Notes under the pieces: generated by a model | Databases searched by the model: none | Told to the model about the DNA's origin: nothing | What the model saw: the letters and a program-made list of their open reading frames with translations, nothing else | Source: DATLGB01 sp037724045 | GTDB lineage: Bacteria > Actinomycetota > Thermoleophilia > Solirubrobacterales > Solirubrobacteraceae | Assembly: GCA_037724045.1 (NCBI GenBank) | Contig: JBBJOW010000015.1 | Span: forward strand, 6,928 to 70,927 | Length of the DNA stretch: 64,000 bases | Direction of reading: 5' to 3' | Program-made: the position numbers and the translations under genes | Shown: one piece after another, positions 48,972 to 57,055 of the stretch | Layout: every line of letters begins with the position of its first letter | Position numbering within the stretch: position 1 is the stretch's first letter

Positions 48972-50591
48972 ATGAAGCCCGGCGGCGGCAGCGGCGCGTC
49001 TGACGGTCCCGTCGAGCGCGCGCCCGCGGGCTCGGTCGTCGTCTCCTTCGCCTACTCGCCGGAGAAGGAGGAGCTGCTGCTCCCGCTCGTCGAGGAGTTC
49101 AACGCCTCGGGCGCGGAGGCGGGCGGCAAGCGGGTCTTCGTGGAGGCGGTCAACCGCTCTTCCGGGGAAGTTGAGGCCGAGATCGCCGAGGGCGACTACG
49201 AGCCGGTGGCCTGGTCGCCGTCCTCGTCGCTGTGGGGCCGGCTGCTCAACTACGAGGCCGACCGGGCGCTCGCGCCGGAGGAGTCCCCGAGCATCGTGCG
49301 CACGCCGCTGGTCTTCGCGATGTGGGAGCCGATGGCCCGCGCCCTGGGCTATCCGGACGAGCCGCTGGGCTACACCGACATCCTCGACCTCGCGACGTCG
49401 GGGACCGGGTGGGCGAAGTACGGCCGGCCGGAGTTCGGGGAGTTCAAGCTCGTGCACACCAACCCCGACTACTCGACGTCGGGCCTCTCGGCGGTCATCG
49501 CCGAGTACTACTTCGCCACCGGCAAGAAGGAGGGCCTCACGGTCGACGACGTGCGCGCGAAGGCGACCCGCAGCCGCGTCAAGGCCATCGAGCAGTCCAT
49601 CGTCCACTACGGCGACACGACGCTCTTCATCGCCGACCAGATGCGCGAGGGCGGCCTCGGCTACGCGTCCGCGGTGGCCATGGAGGAGGCGACGCTGCTG
49701 GCCTTCAACGAGGACCGCGCCGGCCAGCCCAAGCTCGTCGCGATCTATCCGGAGGAGGGCACGTTCTTCTCCGACAACCCCTTCATCGTGCTCGACGCAC
49801 CGTGGGTGTCGGCCGACGAGCGCGAGGGCGCGGGGCAGTTCCAGGCGTTCCTGGCCGACGCGATCACCCCTTCGGTCGCGGCGCAGGGAGGCTTCCGCCC
49901 CGCCGACTTCGACGCCGAGCCGGTGGCCCCGATCGACGCCGAGCACGGTGCCGACCCCGCGCAGCCCGCGCGCGTCCTCGGCCTCCCGGAGCCACAGGTC
50001 CTCGCGGCGGCCAAGGCCGCGTGGCTCCAGGACCGTAAGCCGGCCAACATCCTGCTCGTGCTCGACACGTCGGGCTCCATGCAGGACGAGGACCGGCTCG
50101 AGCGCGCCAAGGAGGGCCTGGAGGTCTTCTTCGATGAGGTCGGCGACCAGGACCGCGTCGGCCTGCTCACCTTCAACACCGATCTCAGCGTCTCCGCGCC
50201 GTTACGGCCGTTCGGCGAGAACGGGCGCGAGCTGCGGCGCACCGTGCGCGGCCTGATCGCCGACGGCGGCACGGCCTACTACGACGCGGCCGTCGAGGGC
50301 TTCAACGGCGTGCGCGAGCTCGACGACGACGAGCGCATCAACGCGGTCGTCCTGCTCACCGACGGCGAGGACACGGACTCCTCGCGCTCCTACGAGCAGG
50401 CCCTCGAGGCGCTCGGAGCCCAGGGTGACGCCGACAACCAGGTGCGCCTCTTCACGATCGCCTACTCGGCCGGCGCGAGCGGCGCCCAGACGCAGCTCGC
50501 CGCCCTCGCGGCGGCCACCGGCGGCAAGAGCTACGAGGGCAGCACCGAGGACATCGAGGCGGTCTACCGCTCGATCTCCTCCTTCTTCTGA
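48972..50591 (+). CDS. Extracellular solute-binding-like protein with von Willebrand A domain, lacking a signal peptide
   Basis: A 539-residue two-domain protein. Residues about 18-330 resemble bacterial extracellular solute-binding proteins (VVVSFAYSPEKEELLLPLVEEFNAS, FVEAVNRSSGEVEAEIAEGDYEPVAWSPSSSLWG). Residues about 355-535 are a VWA domain with the MIDAS motif LVLDTSGSM, GGTAYYDA and LLTDGEDTD, so metal-dependent ligand binding is intact. Related proteins are normally lipoproteins; here the start MKPGGGSGASDGP is the glycine-rich spacer that usually follows a lipobox, and no signal peptide precedes it. Either the 5' end was lost or the true start is not visible. TAGCGT lies nine bases upstream of the ATG. 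Confidence 0.82.
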   Translation: MKPGGGSGASDGPVERAPAGSVVVSFAYSPEKEELLLPLVEEFNASGAEAGGKRVFVEAVNRSSGEVEAEIAEGDYEPVAWSPSSSLWGRLLNYEADRALAPEESPSIVRTPLVFAMWEPMARALGYPDEPLGYTDILDLATSGTGWAKYGRPEFGEFKLVHTNPDYSTSGLSAVIAEYYFATGKKEGLTVDDVRAKATRSRVKAIEQSIVHYGDTTLFIADQMREGGLGYASAVAMEEATLLAFNEDRAGQPKLVAIYPEEGTFFSDNPFIVLDAPWVSADEREGAGQFQAFLADAITPSVAAQGGFRPADFDAEPVAPIDAEHGADPAQPARVLGLPEPQVLAAAKAAWLQDRKPANILLVLDTSGSMQDEDRLERAKEGLEVFFDEVGDQDRVGLLTFNTDLSVSAPLRPFGENGRELRRTVRGLIADGGTAYYDAAVEGFNGVRELDDDERINAVVLLTDGEDTDSSRSYEQALEALGAQGDADNQVRLFTIAYSAGASGAQTQLAALAAATGGKSYEGSTEDIEAVYRSISSFF

Positions 50592-50604
50592 GACCCTCTC
50601 TGCG

Positions 50605-51378
50605 GTGGCGTCGAAGCAGCCCTACTCCCGTGACGAGTACAACCGCGCGCTGATCACCAACGCGCTGCTGGACCCCTTCAACGTGGTCCTGCTCGCCGTC
50701 GTCCTCATCATCGGGATCGTGGTGGGCTCCTTGAGCGTCCTCGGACCGGTCGCCGTGGGGCTGTACCTGGCGGGTGCGGCACGCACGTACTTCGACTCCG
50801 ATGCCGCCAACAAGGTGCTCGAGCGTGAGAGGGCGCGACATCAGACCGAGCTCGCGGCGGCCGCGCCGGCCCGGCTGGACGAGCGGGCGCTGACGCCCGG
50901 CATCGCCCGGCTGGTCCGCACCGCCCGTGAGCGCGAGACGCGCATCCGCGCGGCGCTGCACGGCAACGACGACGTGCCGGGGGCCGAGGTCGCCGGCGAG
51001 GTCGACGGCTTCGTGCTGGCGATGGAGGACACCGCGCGGCGCGCGCAGTCGCTCGCGGACGCGCTGCGCGACACGCCGCCCCAACGCGTCGCGGCGCGGC
51101 TGGCAGAGGTCCGCGACGACCCCGCGAAGCGCGAGCTGGCCGAGGCGCTGGCGACCCAGCTCAAGACGCTCGAGCGCATGCACGCGCAGCTGCAGCGCTT
51201 CGGCGACGAGATGGAGCGCATCCTCGTCGAGCTCGACACCATCCGCGGCCAGATCGTCTCGGTGAGCGCCACCACGGGTGCGGCCAGGGGCCGCGAGCTC
51301 GCCGGCGAGGTGCGCGCACTGCGCGAGCAGATGGGCGCCGTCTCCGACGGCATGGCGGCCGCGTACGACGAGGCCTGA
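50605..51378 (+). CDS. Membrane-anchored coiled-coil protein
   Basis: A 257-residue protein. Two transmembrane helices lie near residues 22-55 (DPFNVVLLAVVLIIGIVVGSLSVLGPVAVGLYLA contains both). Then comes a long helical cytoplasmic part rich in Arg, Glu and Ala with heptad character, for example LATQLKTLERMHAQLQRFGDEMERILVELDTI. No enzyme motif is seen. It begins 13 bases after the VWA protein and is probably co-transcribed with it, suggesting the two form an envelope complex. Annotated relatives are usually only called hypothetical. Confidence 0.75.
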   Translation: MASKQPYSRDEYNRALITNALLDPFNVVLLAVVLIIGIVVGSLSVLGPVAVGLYLAGAARTYFDSDAANKVLERERARHQTELAAAAPARLDERALTPGIARLVRTARERETRIRAALHGNDDVPGAEVAGEVDGFVLAMEDTARRAQSLADALRDTPPQRVAARLAEVRDDPAKRELAEALATQLKTLERMHAQLQRFGDEMERILVELDTIRGQIVSVSATTGAARGRELAGEVRALREQMGAVSDGMAAAYDEA

Positions 51379-51382
51379 CGGG

Positions 51383-51388
51383 TAGGGT
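51383..51388 (+). promoter_or_regulatory. -10 element of the glycolytic operon
   Basis: TAGGGT, giving a leader of about 35 bases before the gap start at 51429. Unlike the leaderless genes, this one has a Shine-Dalgarno sequence (CCAGGAG) 11 bases before the ATG. Confidence 0.5.
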
Positions 51389-51428
51389 TCCGGGAGCCCC
51401 CTCCCTCGAACCAGGAGCACTCGAACTA

Positions 51429-52430
51429 ATGGCCGTACGCGTCGGCATCAACGGCTTCGGCCGCATCGGTCGCAACCTCTTCCGCGCTGCGAAGGCGTCG
51501 GGAGCGGACATCGACTTCGTCGGCGTCAACGATCTGACGGACGCCAAGACGCTCGCGCACCTGCTCAAGTACGACTCGATCCTGGGGCCGTACCCGGGGT
51601 CGGTCGAGCTCGACGGCGACGATCTGGTGGTCGATGGCGACAAGCTGCGCGTGCTCGCCGAGCGCGACCCCGCGAAGCTGCCATGGGGCGACATCGGCGC
51701 CGACGTCGTGATCGAGTCCACCGGCCTCTTCACCAAGCGCGCCGACGCCGCCAAGCACCTCGACGCGGGCGCGAAGAAGGTCGTCATCTCCGCGCCGGCC
51801 ACCGAGCCCGACGTCACCGTCGTCCTCGGCGTCAACTTCGACGCCGACTACGACAAGGACGCCCACCACGTCATCTCCAACGCATCGTGCACCACCAACT
51901 GCCTGGCCCCGTTCGCCAAGGTGATCAACGACGCGGTCGGCATCAAGCACGGGCTGATGACGACGATCCACGCCTACACCGCCGACCAGCGCCTGCAGGA
52001 CATGCCGCACTCCGACCTGCGCCGCTCGCGGGCCGCCGCGCTCAACCTGATCCCGGCCTCGACCGGAGCCGCGAAGGCCGTCGGCGTCGTGTTGCCCGAG
52101 CTCAACGGCAAGCTCTCGGGCTTCGCGATCCGCGCACCCGTCCCGACGGGCTCGGTCGTCGACCTCACCTTCGAGGCCGAGCGCGAGACGTCGGCGGACG
52201 AGATCAACACGGCGATGAAGGCTGCCGCCGAGGGTCCGCTGAAAGGCATCCTCGAATACACCGAGGACCCGATCGTCTCCACCGACGTCGTCGGCAACCC
52301 GCACTCCTCGATCTTCGACTCGCAGCTCACACTGGCCATCGACGGCACCATGGTCAAGGCAGTGTCCTGGTACGACAACGAGTGGGGGTACTCCAACCGC
52401 TGCGTCGACCTCGTCCAGAAGCTGATTTGA
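51429..52430 (+). CDS. gap: Glyceraldehyde-3-phosphate dehydrogenase, housekeeping glycolytic form
   Basis: A 333-residue NAD-dependent GAPDH: NGFGRIGRNLFRAA at the N-terminus, catalytic SNASCTTNCLAPFAKV, MTTIHAYTADQRLQD, HSDLRRSRAAALNLIPASTGAAKAVG and WYDNEWGYSNRCVDL. First gene of gap-pgk-tpiA-gpmI, with its own promoter and ribosome-binding site. The stop is embedded in the pgk TTG start (TTGA). It is the second GAPDH in the window, and its operon position marks it as the glycolytic one. Confidence 0.97.
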   Translation: MAVRVGINGFGRIGRNLFRAAKASGADIDFVGVNDLTDAKTLAHLLKYDSILGPYPGSVELDGDDLVVDGDKLRVLAERDPAKLPWGDIGADVVIESTGLFTKRADAAKHLDAGAKKVVISAPATEPDVTVVLGVNFDADYDKDAHHVISNASCTTNCLAPFAKVINDAVGIKHGLMTTIHAYTADQRLQDMPHSDLRRSRAAALNLIPASTGAAKAVGVVLPELNGKLSGFAIRAPVPTGSVVDLTFEAERETSADEINTAMKAAAEGPLKGILEYTEDPIVSTDVVGNPHSSIFDSQLTLAIDGTMVKAVSWYDNEWGYSNRCVDLVQKLI

Positions 52431-53554
52431 GGACACTGGACGACCTGGGCGACGTCGGGGGCAAGCGCCTCGTCGTCCGCGTGGACTTCAACGTGCCGCT
52501 CGGCGACGCGGGGGAGATCACCGACGACGCGCGCATACGCGCGGCGCTGCCGACGCTGCGCGAGCTGCGCGAGAAGGGCGCGCGGCTGGTGCTGCTCTCC
52601 CACCTGGGCCGGCCCAAGGGCGCGGACCCGGCGCTGTCGCTCAAGCCGGTCGCCGACCGGCTCTCGGAGCTGCTCGACGAGGGGCCCGTCGCCTTCGACG
52701 ACCCGGATGGGGCCGCGGACGTGGTCCTGATGGAGAACGTCCGCTTCCACGAGGGGGAGACCAAGAACGACCCCGCGCTCGCGGCGCGCTACGCCGAGTT
52801 GGGCGAGGTGTACGTCAACGACGCCTTCGGCTCGGCGCATCGCGCACACGCGTCCACCGAGGCTATCGCGCACCTGCTGCCGCACGCCGCCGGCCGGCTG
52901 CTCGAGCTGGAGGTCACCACGCTCAACGGCATCCTCGAAGATCCGGCTAAGCCGCTGGTCGCGATCGTCGGCGGCGCCAAGGTGACGGACAAGATCGGCG
53001 TCCTCGACGCCTTCCTGGAGCGCGCCGACGCTGTCCTGATCGGCGGCGCGATGTGCTTCCCGTTCTTCAAGGCCCAGGGTCACGATGTCGGCGACTCGCT
53101 GTGCGAGGAGGAGGGCGTGGAGCCCGCCCGGCGCGCGCTTGACGATGCCGGCGACAAGCTCCGGCTCCCGGTCGACCTCGTGCTCGGTCGCGAGTTCGCG
53201 GCGGACACGGAGACCCGCGAGGCGCAGACCAACGTGCCCGACGGCTGGATGGGCCTCGACGTCGGCCCGAAGACCGCGGAGGCGTACGCCGCGGTCATCG
53301 CCGACGCCGGCACCGTGTTCTGGAACGGGCCGATGGGGGCCTTCGAGCTCGAGCCGTTCGCGGGCGGGACGCGCGCGGTCGCCGAGGCGGTCGCGGCGGC
53401 ATCGGGAACCACTGTCGTCGGCGGCGGGGATTCCGCCGCGGCGCTGGCGCAGTTCGGCCTGGCCGACCGGGTCGACCACCTTTCCACCGGCGGCGGCGCG
53501 TCGCTCGAGCTGATCGAGGGCAAGCCCCTCCCGGGTCTGGAGGCCTTGAAGTGA
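52427..53554 (+). CDS. pgk: Phosphoglycerate kinase
   Basis: A 375-residue kinase transferring phosphate from 1,3-bisphosphoglycerate to ADP. VVRVDFNVPLGDAGEITDDARIRAALPT, LLSHLGRPKGA, VYVNDAFGSAHRAHAST, IVGGAKVTDKIGVL and VVGGGDSAAAL are all family signatures. The start is an unusual TTG at 52427, chosen because it overlaps the gap stop by four bases and no ATG or GTG is better placed; the protein is slightly short for the family. The stop overlaps the tpiA GTG. Confidence 0.97.
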   Translation: MRTLDDLGDVGGKRLVVRVDFNVPLGDAGEITDDARIRAALPTLRELREKGARLVLLSHLGRPKGADPALSLKPVADRLSELLDEGPVAFDDPDGAADVVLMENVRFHEGETKNDPALAARYAELGEVYVNDAFGSAHRAHASTEAIAHLLPHAAGRLLELEVTTLNGILEDPAKPLVAIVGGAKVTDKIGVLDAFLERADAVLIGGAMCFPFFKAQGHDVGDSLCEEEGVEPARRALDDAGDKLRLPVDLVLGREFAADTETREAQTNVPDGWMGLDVGPKTAEAYAAVIADAGTVFWNGPMGAFELEPFAGGTRAVAEAVAAASGTTVVGGGDSAAALAQFGLADRVDHLSTGGGASLELIEGKPLPGLEALK

Positions 53555-54309
53555 CTCGCACCCCGTTCGTCGTGGGCAACTGGAAGATGCACAAGACCGT
53601 CGAGGAGGCGGAGGCGTTCATCGCGGGCCTGCTCCCGCGCGTGTCGAGCACCGACGGCGTCGACGTCGCGATCTGCCCGCCGTTCACCGCCCTGCAGGCG
53701 ATGGTCGACTCCGCCCGCGGGTCGCGGGTCGGCGTGTACGCGCAGACCATGCACGAGGCCGCGTCGGGCGCCTACACCGGCGAGGTCTCCGCGGCGATGC
53801 TCTCCGAGCTCGACGTCACCGGTGTCCTGCTCGGCCATTCCGAACGCCGCGAGTACTTCCACGAGACCGACGTCGCACTGCAGGCCAAGGTCGTCGTCGC
53901 GCTGGACGCCGGCCTCGCGCCGATGCTGTGCGTGGGGGAGACCGAGGAGGAGCGCGCGAGCGGGGACACCGAGCGCAAGCTGCGCCACCAGGTCCTCGAG
54001 GCGCTCGAGAAGGTGCCGGTCGAGCAGCTCCCCGGGATCGCGATCGCCTACGAGCCGATCTGGGCGATCGGCACGGGCCAGGTGGCCACGCCCGACATCG
54101 CCCAGGAGACGTGCGCGTTCGTGCGCGCGCTGGTCGCCCACTTCGACACGGACGCCGCCGAACAGGTGCGCGTCCTCTACGGCGGCTCGGTCAAGCCCGA
54201 CACCGCGCCGGAGCTGATCGGCCGGCCCGACATCGACGGCTTCCTCGTCGGCGGCGCCTCCCTCGAGCCGGAGTCCTTCGCCGCGATCGTCGAGGCCGCA
54301 CGCCACTGA
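53551..54309 (+). CDS. tpiA: Triosephosphate isomerase
   Basis: A 252-residue TIM barrel interconverting dihydroxyacetone phosphate and glyceraldehyde 3-phosphate. VVGNWKMHKT holds the substrate lysine, LLGHSERREYF the catalytic histidine, IAYEPIWAIGTG the catalytic glutamate, and VLYGGSVKPDTA and GFLVGGASL the phosphate loop. GTG at 53551 overlaps the pgk stop; the stop shares one base with the gpmI ATG (TGATG). Confidence 0.97.
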   Translation: MTRTPFVVGNWKMHKTVEEAEAFIAGLLPRVSSTDGVDVAICPPFTALQAMVDSARGSRVGVYAQTMHEAASGAYTGEVSAAMLSELDVTGVLLGHSERREYFHETDVALQAKVVVALDAGLAPMLCVGETEEERASGDTERKLRHQVLEALEKVPVEQLPGIAIAYEPIWAIGTGQVATPDIAQETCAFVRALVAHFDTDAAEQVRVLYGGSVKPDTAPELIGRPDIDGFLVGGASLEPESFAAIVEAARH

Positions 54310-55778
54310 TGGCGACCCCGGTCGCGCTGGTCATCCTCGACGGGTGGGGCCTCGCCGAGCCGGGCCCCGGCAACGCGGTCGAGCTGGCCGACACGCCGGT
54401 CTTCGACAAGCTCTGGCGCACTCATGACACGACGACCCTGACGGCGTGCGGCGAGGCCGTCGGGCTCCCGGCGGGGCAGATGGGCAACTCCGAGGTCGGC
54501 CATCTCAACCTCGGCGCGGGCGCCGTGGTCAGGCAGGACCTCGCGCGCATCGACGCGGCGATCCAGGACGGCTCCTTCACAGCCAACGAGACGCTGAGGG
54601 CGGCGCTCGACGGGGCGCAGCGCGTGCACCTGATCGGGCTGGCATCCGACGGTGGCGTGCACTCCGCCCGCGACCATCTCGAAAAGCTGCTGAACGACGC
54701 GGTCGGCGTGCCCGAGGTGATCGTCCATGCCTTCACCGACGGGCGCGACGTCTCGCCCACGCAGGCGGGGAGCTTCCTCGACACGCTCGCGGACTGGTGC
54801 AACGACGTCGGCAACGCCCGCGTCGGCACGGTGATCGGGCGGTACTACGCCATGGACCGCGACAAGCGCTGGGACCGGATCGAGAAGGCGGTCCGGCTGC
54901 TGCGTGACGGCGAGGCCGAGCACAGGGCACCGACGGCCGCGCAGGCCGCGCGTCGCGCCTACGACCGCGAGGAGACCGACGAGTTCATCGAGGCGACGCT
55001 GATCGGCGACGGTGACAACCGCATCCGCCCCGAGGACACCGTCGTCTGCTTCAACTTCCGCCCCGACCGCATGCGCGAGATCACCGAGAAGCTCGACCAC
55101 GCGCCCGAGCGCTACGTCACCATGACCGAGTACGTCGAGGGCTGGCCGTACCCGGTGATGTTTCCCCCGCGCCGGCCGGAGACCACGCTCGCCAAGGTCA
55201 TCTCGGAGGCGGGCCTCAGGCAGCTGCACGTCGCCGAGACCGAGAAGTACCCGCACGTCACCTACTTCTTCAACGGCGGCGAGGAGCGGGCCTACGAAGG
55301 CGAGACGCGCGAGCTCGTCCCCTCGCCGCGCGACGTCTCCACCTACGACGAGAAGCCCGAGATGAGCGCCTATGAGGCGACCGCGGCCTTCGAGGAGCAC
55401 TGGCGCGACGACGAGCCGGCTTTCGCGATCTTCAACTTCGCCAACCCCGACATGGTCGGCCACACCGGCGTCATCGAGGCGGCCGTCAAGGCGGTCGAGG
55501 CCGTCGACGAGTGCCTGGGGCGCGTGCTCGCCGCCGTCGAGGCCCGCGGCGGCACCGTGGTCGTCACCGCCGACCACGGCAACTGCGACGAGATGCTCGA
55601 GGACGACGGGTCGCCCGATACCGCGCACTCGCTGAACCCGGTGCCGTTCGTGGTGACGCGGTCAGGTGTGCGCCTCGACGGGCCGGGCATCCTTGCCGAC
55701 GTGGCGCCGACCATCCTGGCGCTGATGGACCTGGAGAAGCCGAAGGCGATGAGCGGCCGCTCGCTGCTCGAGGACTAG
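54309..55778 (+). CDS. gpmI: 2,3-bisphosphoglycerate-independent phosphoglycerate mutase
   Basis: A 489-residue metal-dependent mutase of the alkaline-phosphatase superfamily. LVILDGWG holds a metal aspartate, QMGNSEVGHLNLGAG the catalytic serine, IGLASDGGVHSA and VHAFTDGRDVSP the phosphotransferase insert, FNFRPDRMREI the substrate arginines, and ANPDMVGHTG with VVTADHGNCD the remaining metal ligands. It closes the lower-glycolysis operon; enolase and pyruvate kinase are not in the window. Confidence 0.97.
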   Translation: MATPVALVILDGWGLAEPGPGNAVELADTPVFDKLWRTHDTTTLTACGEAVGLPAGQMGNSEVGHLNLGAGAVVRQDLARIDAAIQDGSFTANETLRAALDGAQRVHLIGLASDGGVHSARDHLEKLLNDAVGVPEVIVHAFTDGRDVSPTQAGSFLDTLADWCNDVGNARVGTVIGRYYAMDRDKRWDRIEKAVRLLRDGEAEHRAPTAAQAARRAYDREETDEFIEATLIGDGDNRIRPEDTVVCFNFRPDRMREITEKLDHAPERYVTMTEYVEGWPYPVMFPPRRPETTLAKVISEAGLRQLHVAETEKYPHVTYFFNGGEERAYEGETRELVPSPRDVSTYDEKPEMSAYEATAAFEEHWRDDEPAFAIFNFANPDMVGHTGVIEAAVKAVEAVDECLGRVLAAVEARGGTVVVTADHGNCDEMLEDDGSPDTAHSLNPVPFVVTRSGVRLDGPGILADVAPTILALMDLEKPKAMSGRSLLED

Positions 55779-55792
55779 GGAGAGGATCGCGC

Positions 55793-56563
55793 ATGGGTAC
55801 GAGAAACCATTACGAGGCCGGAACGTTCTCCTGGACCGACCTGACCACCAGCGACGTGGGCGGCGCGAAGGCCTTCTACGCGAAGGTGTTCGGCTGGGAC
55901 TACGACGACCTGCCCGCCGGTGAGAACCACACGTATTCCATGGCCAACGTCGACGGTGCGACGGTCGCCGCGATCCAATCCATGGACGGCCCGCCGCGTT
56001 GGAACGCCTACATCACCGTCGAGTCCGCCGACGATGCGGCCGAGAAGGCCAAGGAGGCCGGCGCGGAGATCCACGCCGGGCCGTTCGACGTCATGGAGGC
56101 GGGCCGCATGCTCGTCATCCAGGAGCCGAGCGGGAGCGTCGTCAGCGCGTGGGAGCCCAAGGAGAACCCGGGCGCCGGGCTCGTCAACGTCCACGGCGCG
56201 ATGACCTGGAACGACCTGCAGACCCATGACGTCGACAAGGCCGTCCAGTTCTACACGGAGATGTTCGGCTGGGAGGTCGCTCCACTGACCGAGGACGACG
56301 AGTCCGGCCGGATGGTCATCCGCAACGGCGACCGGCTCAACGGCGGCATGGCGAAGATGCCCGAGGAGCTCGGCACCGAGGTCCCGCCGCACTGGCTGAC
56401 CTACTTCGCAGTCGACGACATCGACGCGGCGACGGCGGCGATCGTTGAGGGCGGCGGCGAGGTCGTCGCCGGGCCGCTGGACATCCCGGCCGGCAAGCTC
56501 GCGGTCGCCGCGGATCCTCAGGGCGCGGTGTTCGGCGTCTTCGCCGGAGAGCTCGACGACTGA
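55793..56563 (+). CDS. Two-domain VOC (glyoxalase/dioxygenase superfamily) protein
   Basis: A 256-residue protein with two tandem VOC domains of about 120 residues. Each starts with a WxDLxTxDxxxAxxFYxxxFGW-type pattern: FSWTDLTTSDVGGAKAFYAKVFGW in the first and MTWNDLQTHDVDKAVQFYTEMFGW in the second. Relatives are annotated as glyoxalase-like or CFP-30B-type hydroxylase proteins; no catalytic activity can be assigned. The ATG at 55793 has a good Shine-Dalgarno (GGGAGAGG) 6 bases upstream. It follows gpmI by 14 bases and may be read through from it. Confidence 0.87.
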   Translation: MGTRNHYEAGTFSWTDLTTSDVGGAKAFYAKVFGWDYDDLPAGENHTYSMANVDGATVAAIQSMDGPPRWNAYITVESADDAAEKAKEAGAEIHAGPFDVMEAGRMLVIQEPSGSVVSAWEPKENPGAGLVNVHGAMTWNDLQTHDVDKAVQFYTEMFGWEVAPLTEDDESGRMVIRNGDRLNGGMAKMPEELGTEVPPHWLTYFAVDDIDAATAAIVEGGGEVVAGPLDIPAGKLAVAADPQGAVFGVFAGELDD

Positions 56564-56580
56564 TCGGTTGCCGCCGCAAC

Positions 56581-56586
56581 TAGACT
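56581..56586 (+). promoter_or_regulatory. -10 hexamer before the second MarR gene
   Basis: TAGACT lies ten bases before the ATG at 56597, giving at most a three- or four-base leader. Confidence 0.45.
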
Positions 56587-56596
56587 CGACGCTTGC

Positions 56597-57055
56597 ATGG
56601 CCGTTCACGAAGTGGCGCCCACTGAGGCGGAACTCGCCGCCTGGAAGGGCTTTCTGCGAGTGCATGCGGCCATGCGCAAGGCGCTGGACGCCGAGCTCGA
56701 GGCCGAGCACGGCCTTTCGCTGAGCTCCTTTGAGGTGCTCAGCGCGCTGCGCTGCTCGGCCCACGGGCGGCTGCGCATGGCCGACCTCGCCGAACACGCG
56801 CAGCTGTCGCGCTCGGGCATGACGCGCCTGGTCGACCGCCTCGAGCGTCTCGGGTGGCTCACCCGCTGCTCGTGCTCCGACGACGCCCGCGGCTGCTTCG
56901 CCGTGCTGTCTGCGGCGGGCGCGGAGGTCATCGACCGCGCCCGGCCGACGCATCGGCGCAACGTGCGCGAGCGCTTCCTGCGCCACTGCGACGACGACGA
57001 CCTCGCCCGCCTCACGGCGTTGTTCGACGTGATGCTCGCGGGCGAGCCGGCCTGA
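56597..57055 (+). CDS. MarR-family transcriptional regulator
   Basis: A 152-residue winged-helix protein with the MarR layout: LSLSSFEVLSALRCSAHGRLRM, the recognition helix LSRSGMTRLVDRLERLGWL, and the wing CSCSDDARGCFAVLSAAG. The wing contains three cysteines; one at this place is common in actinobacterial MarR proteins, three are not. The last codons overlap the tgt start. The target genes are unknown; coupling to tgt is probably only positional. Confidence 0.9.
   Translation: MAVHEVAPTEAELAAWKGFLRVHAAMRKALDAELEAEHGLSLSSFEVLSALRCSAHGRLRMADLAEHAQLSRSGMTRLVDRLERLGWLTRCSCSDDARGCFAVLSAAGAEVIDRARPTHRRNVRERFLRHCDDDDLARLTALFDVMLAGEPA

Noticed and set aside
53928..54308. Upstream extension of gpmI in the same frame
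   Set aside because: It is the shadow of tpiA; the conserved LVILDGWG starts just after the ATG at 54309.
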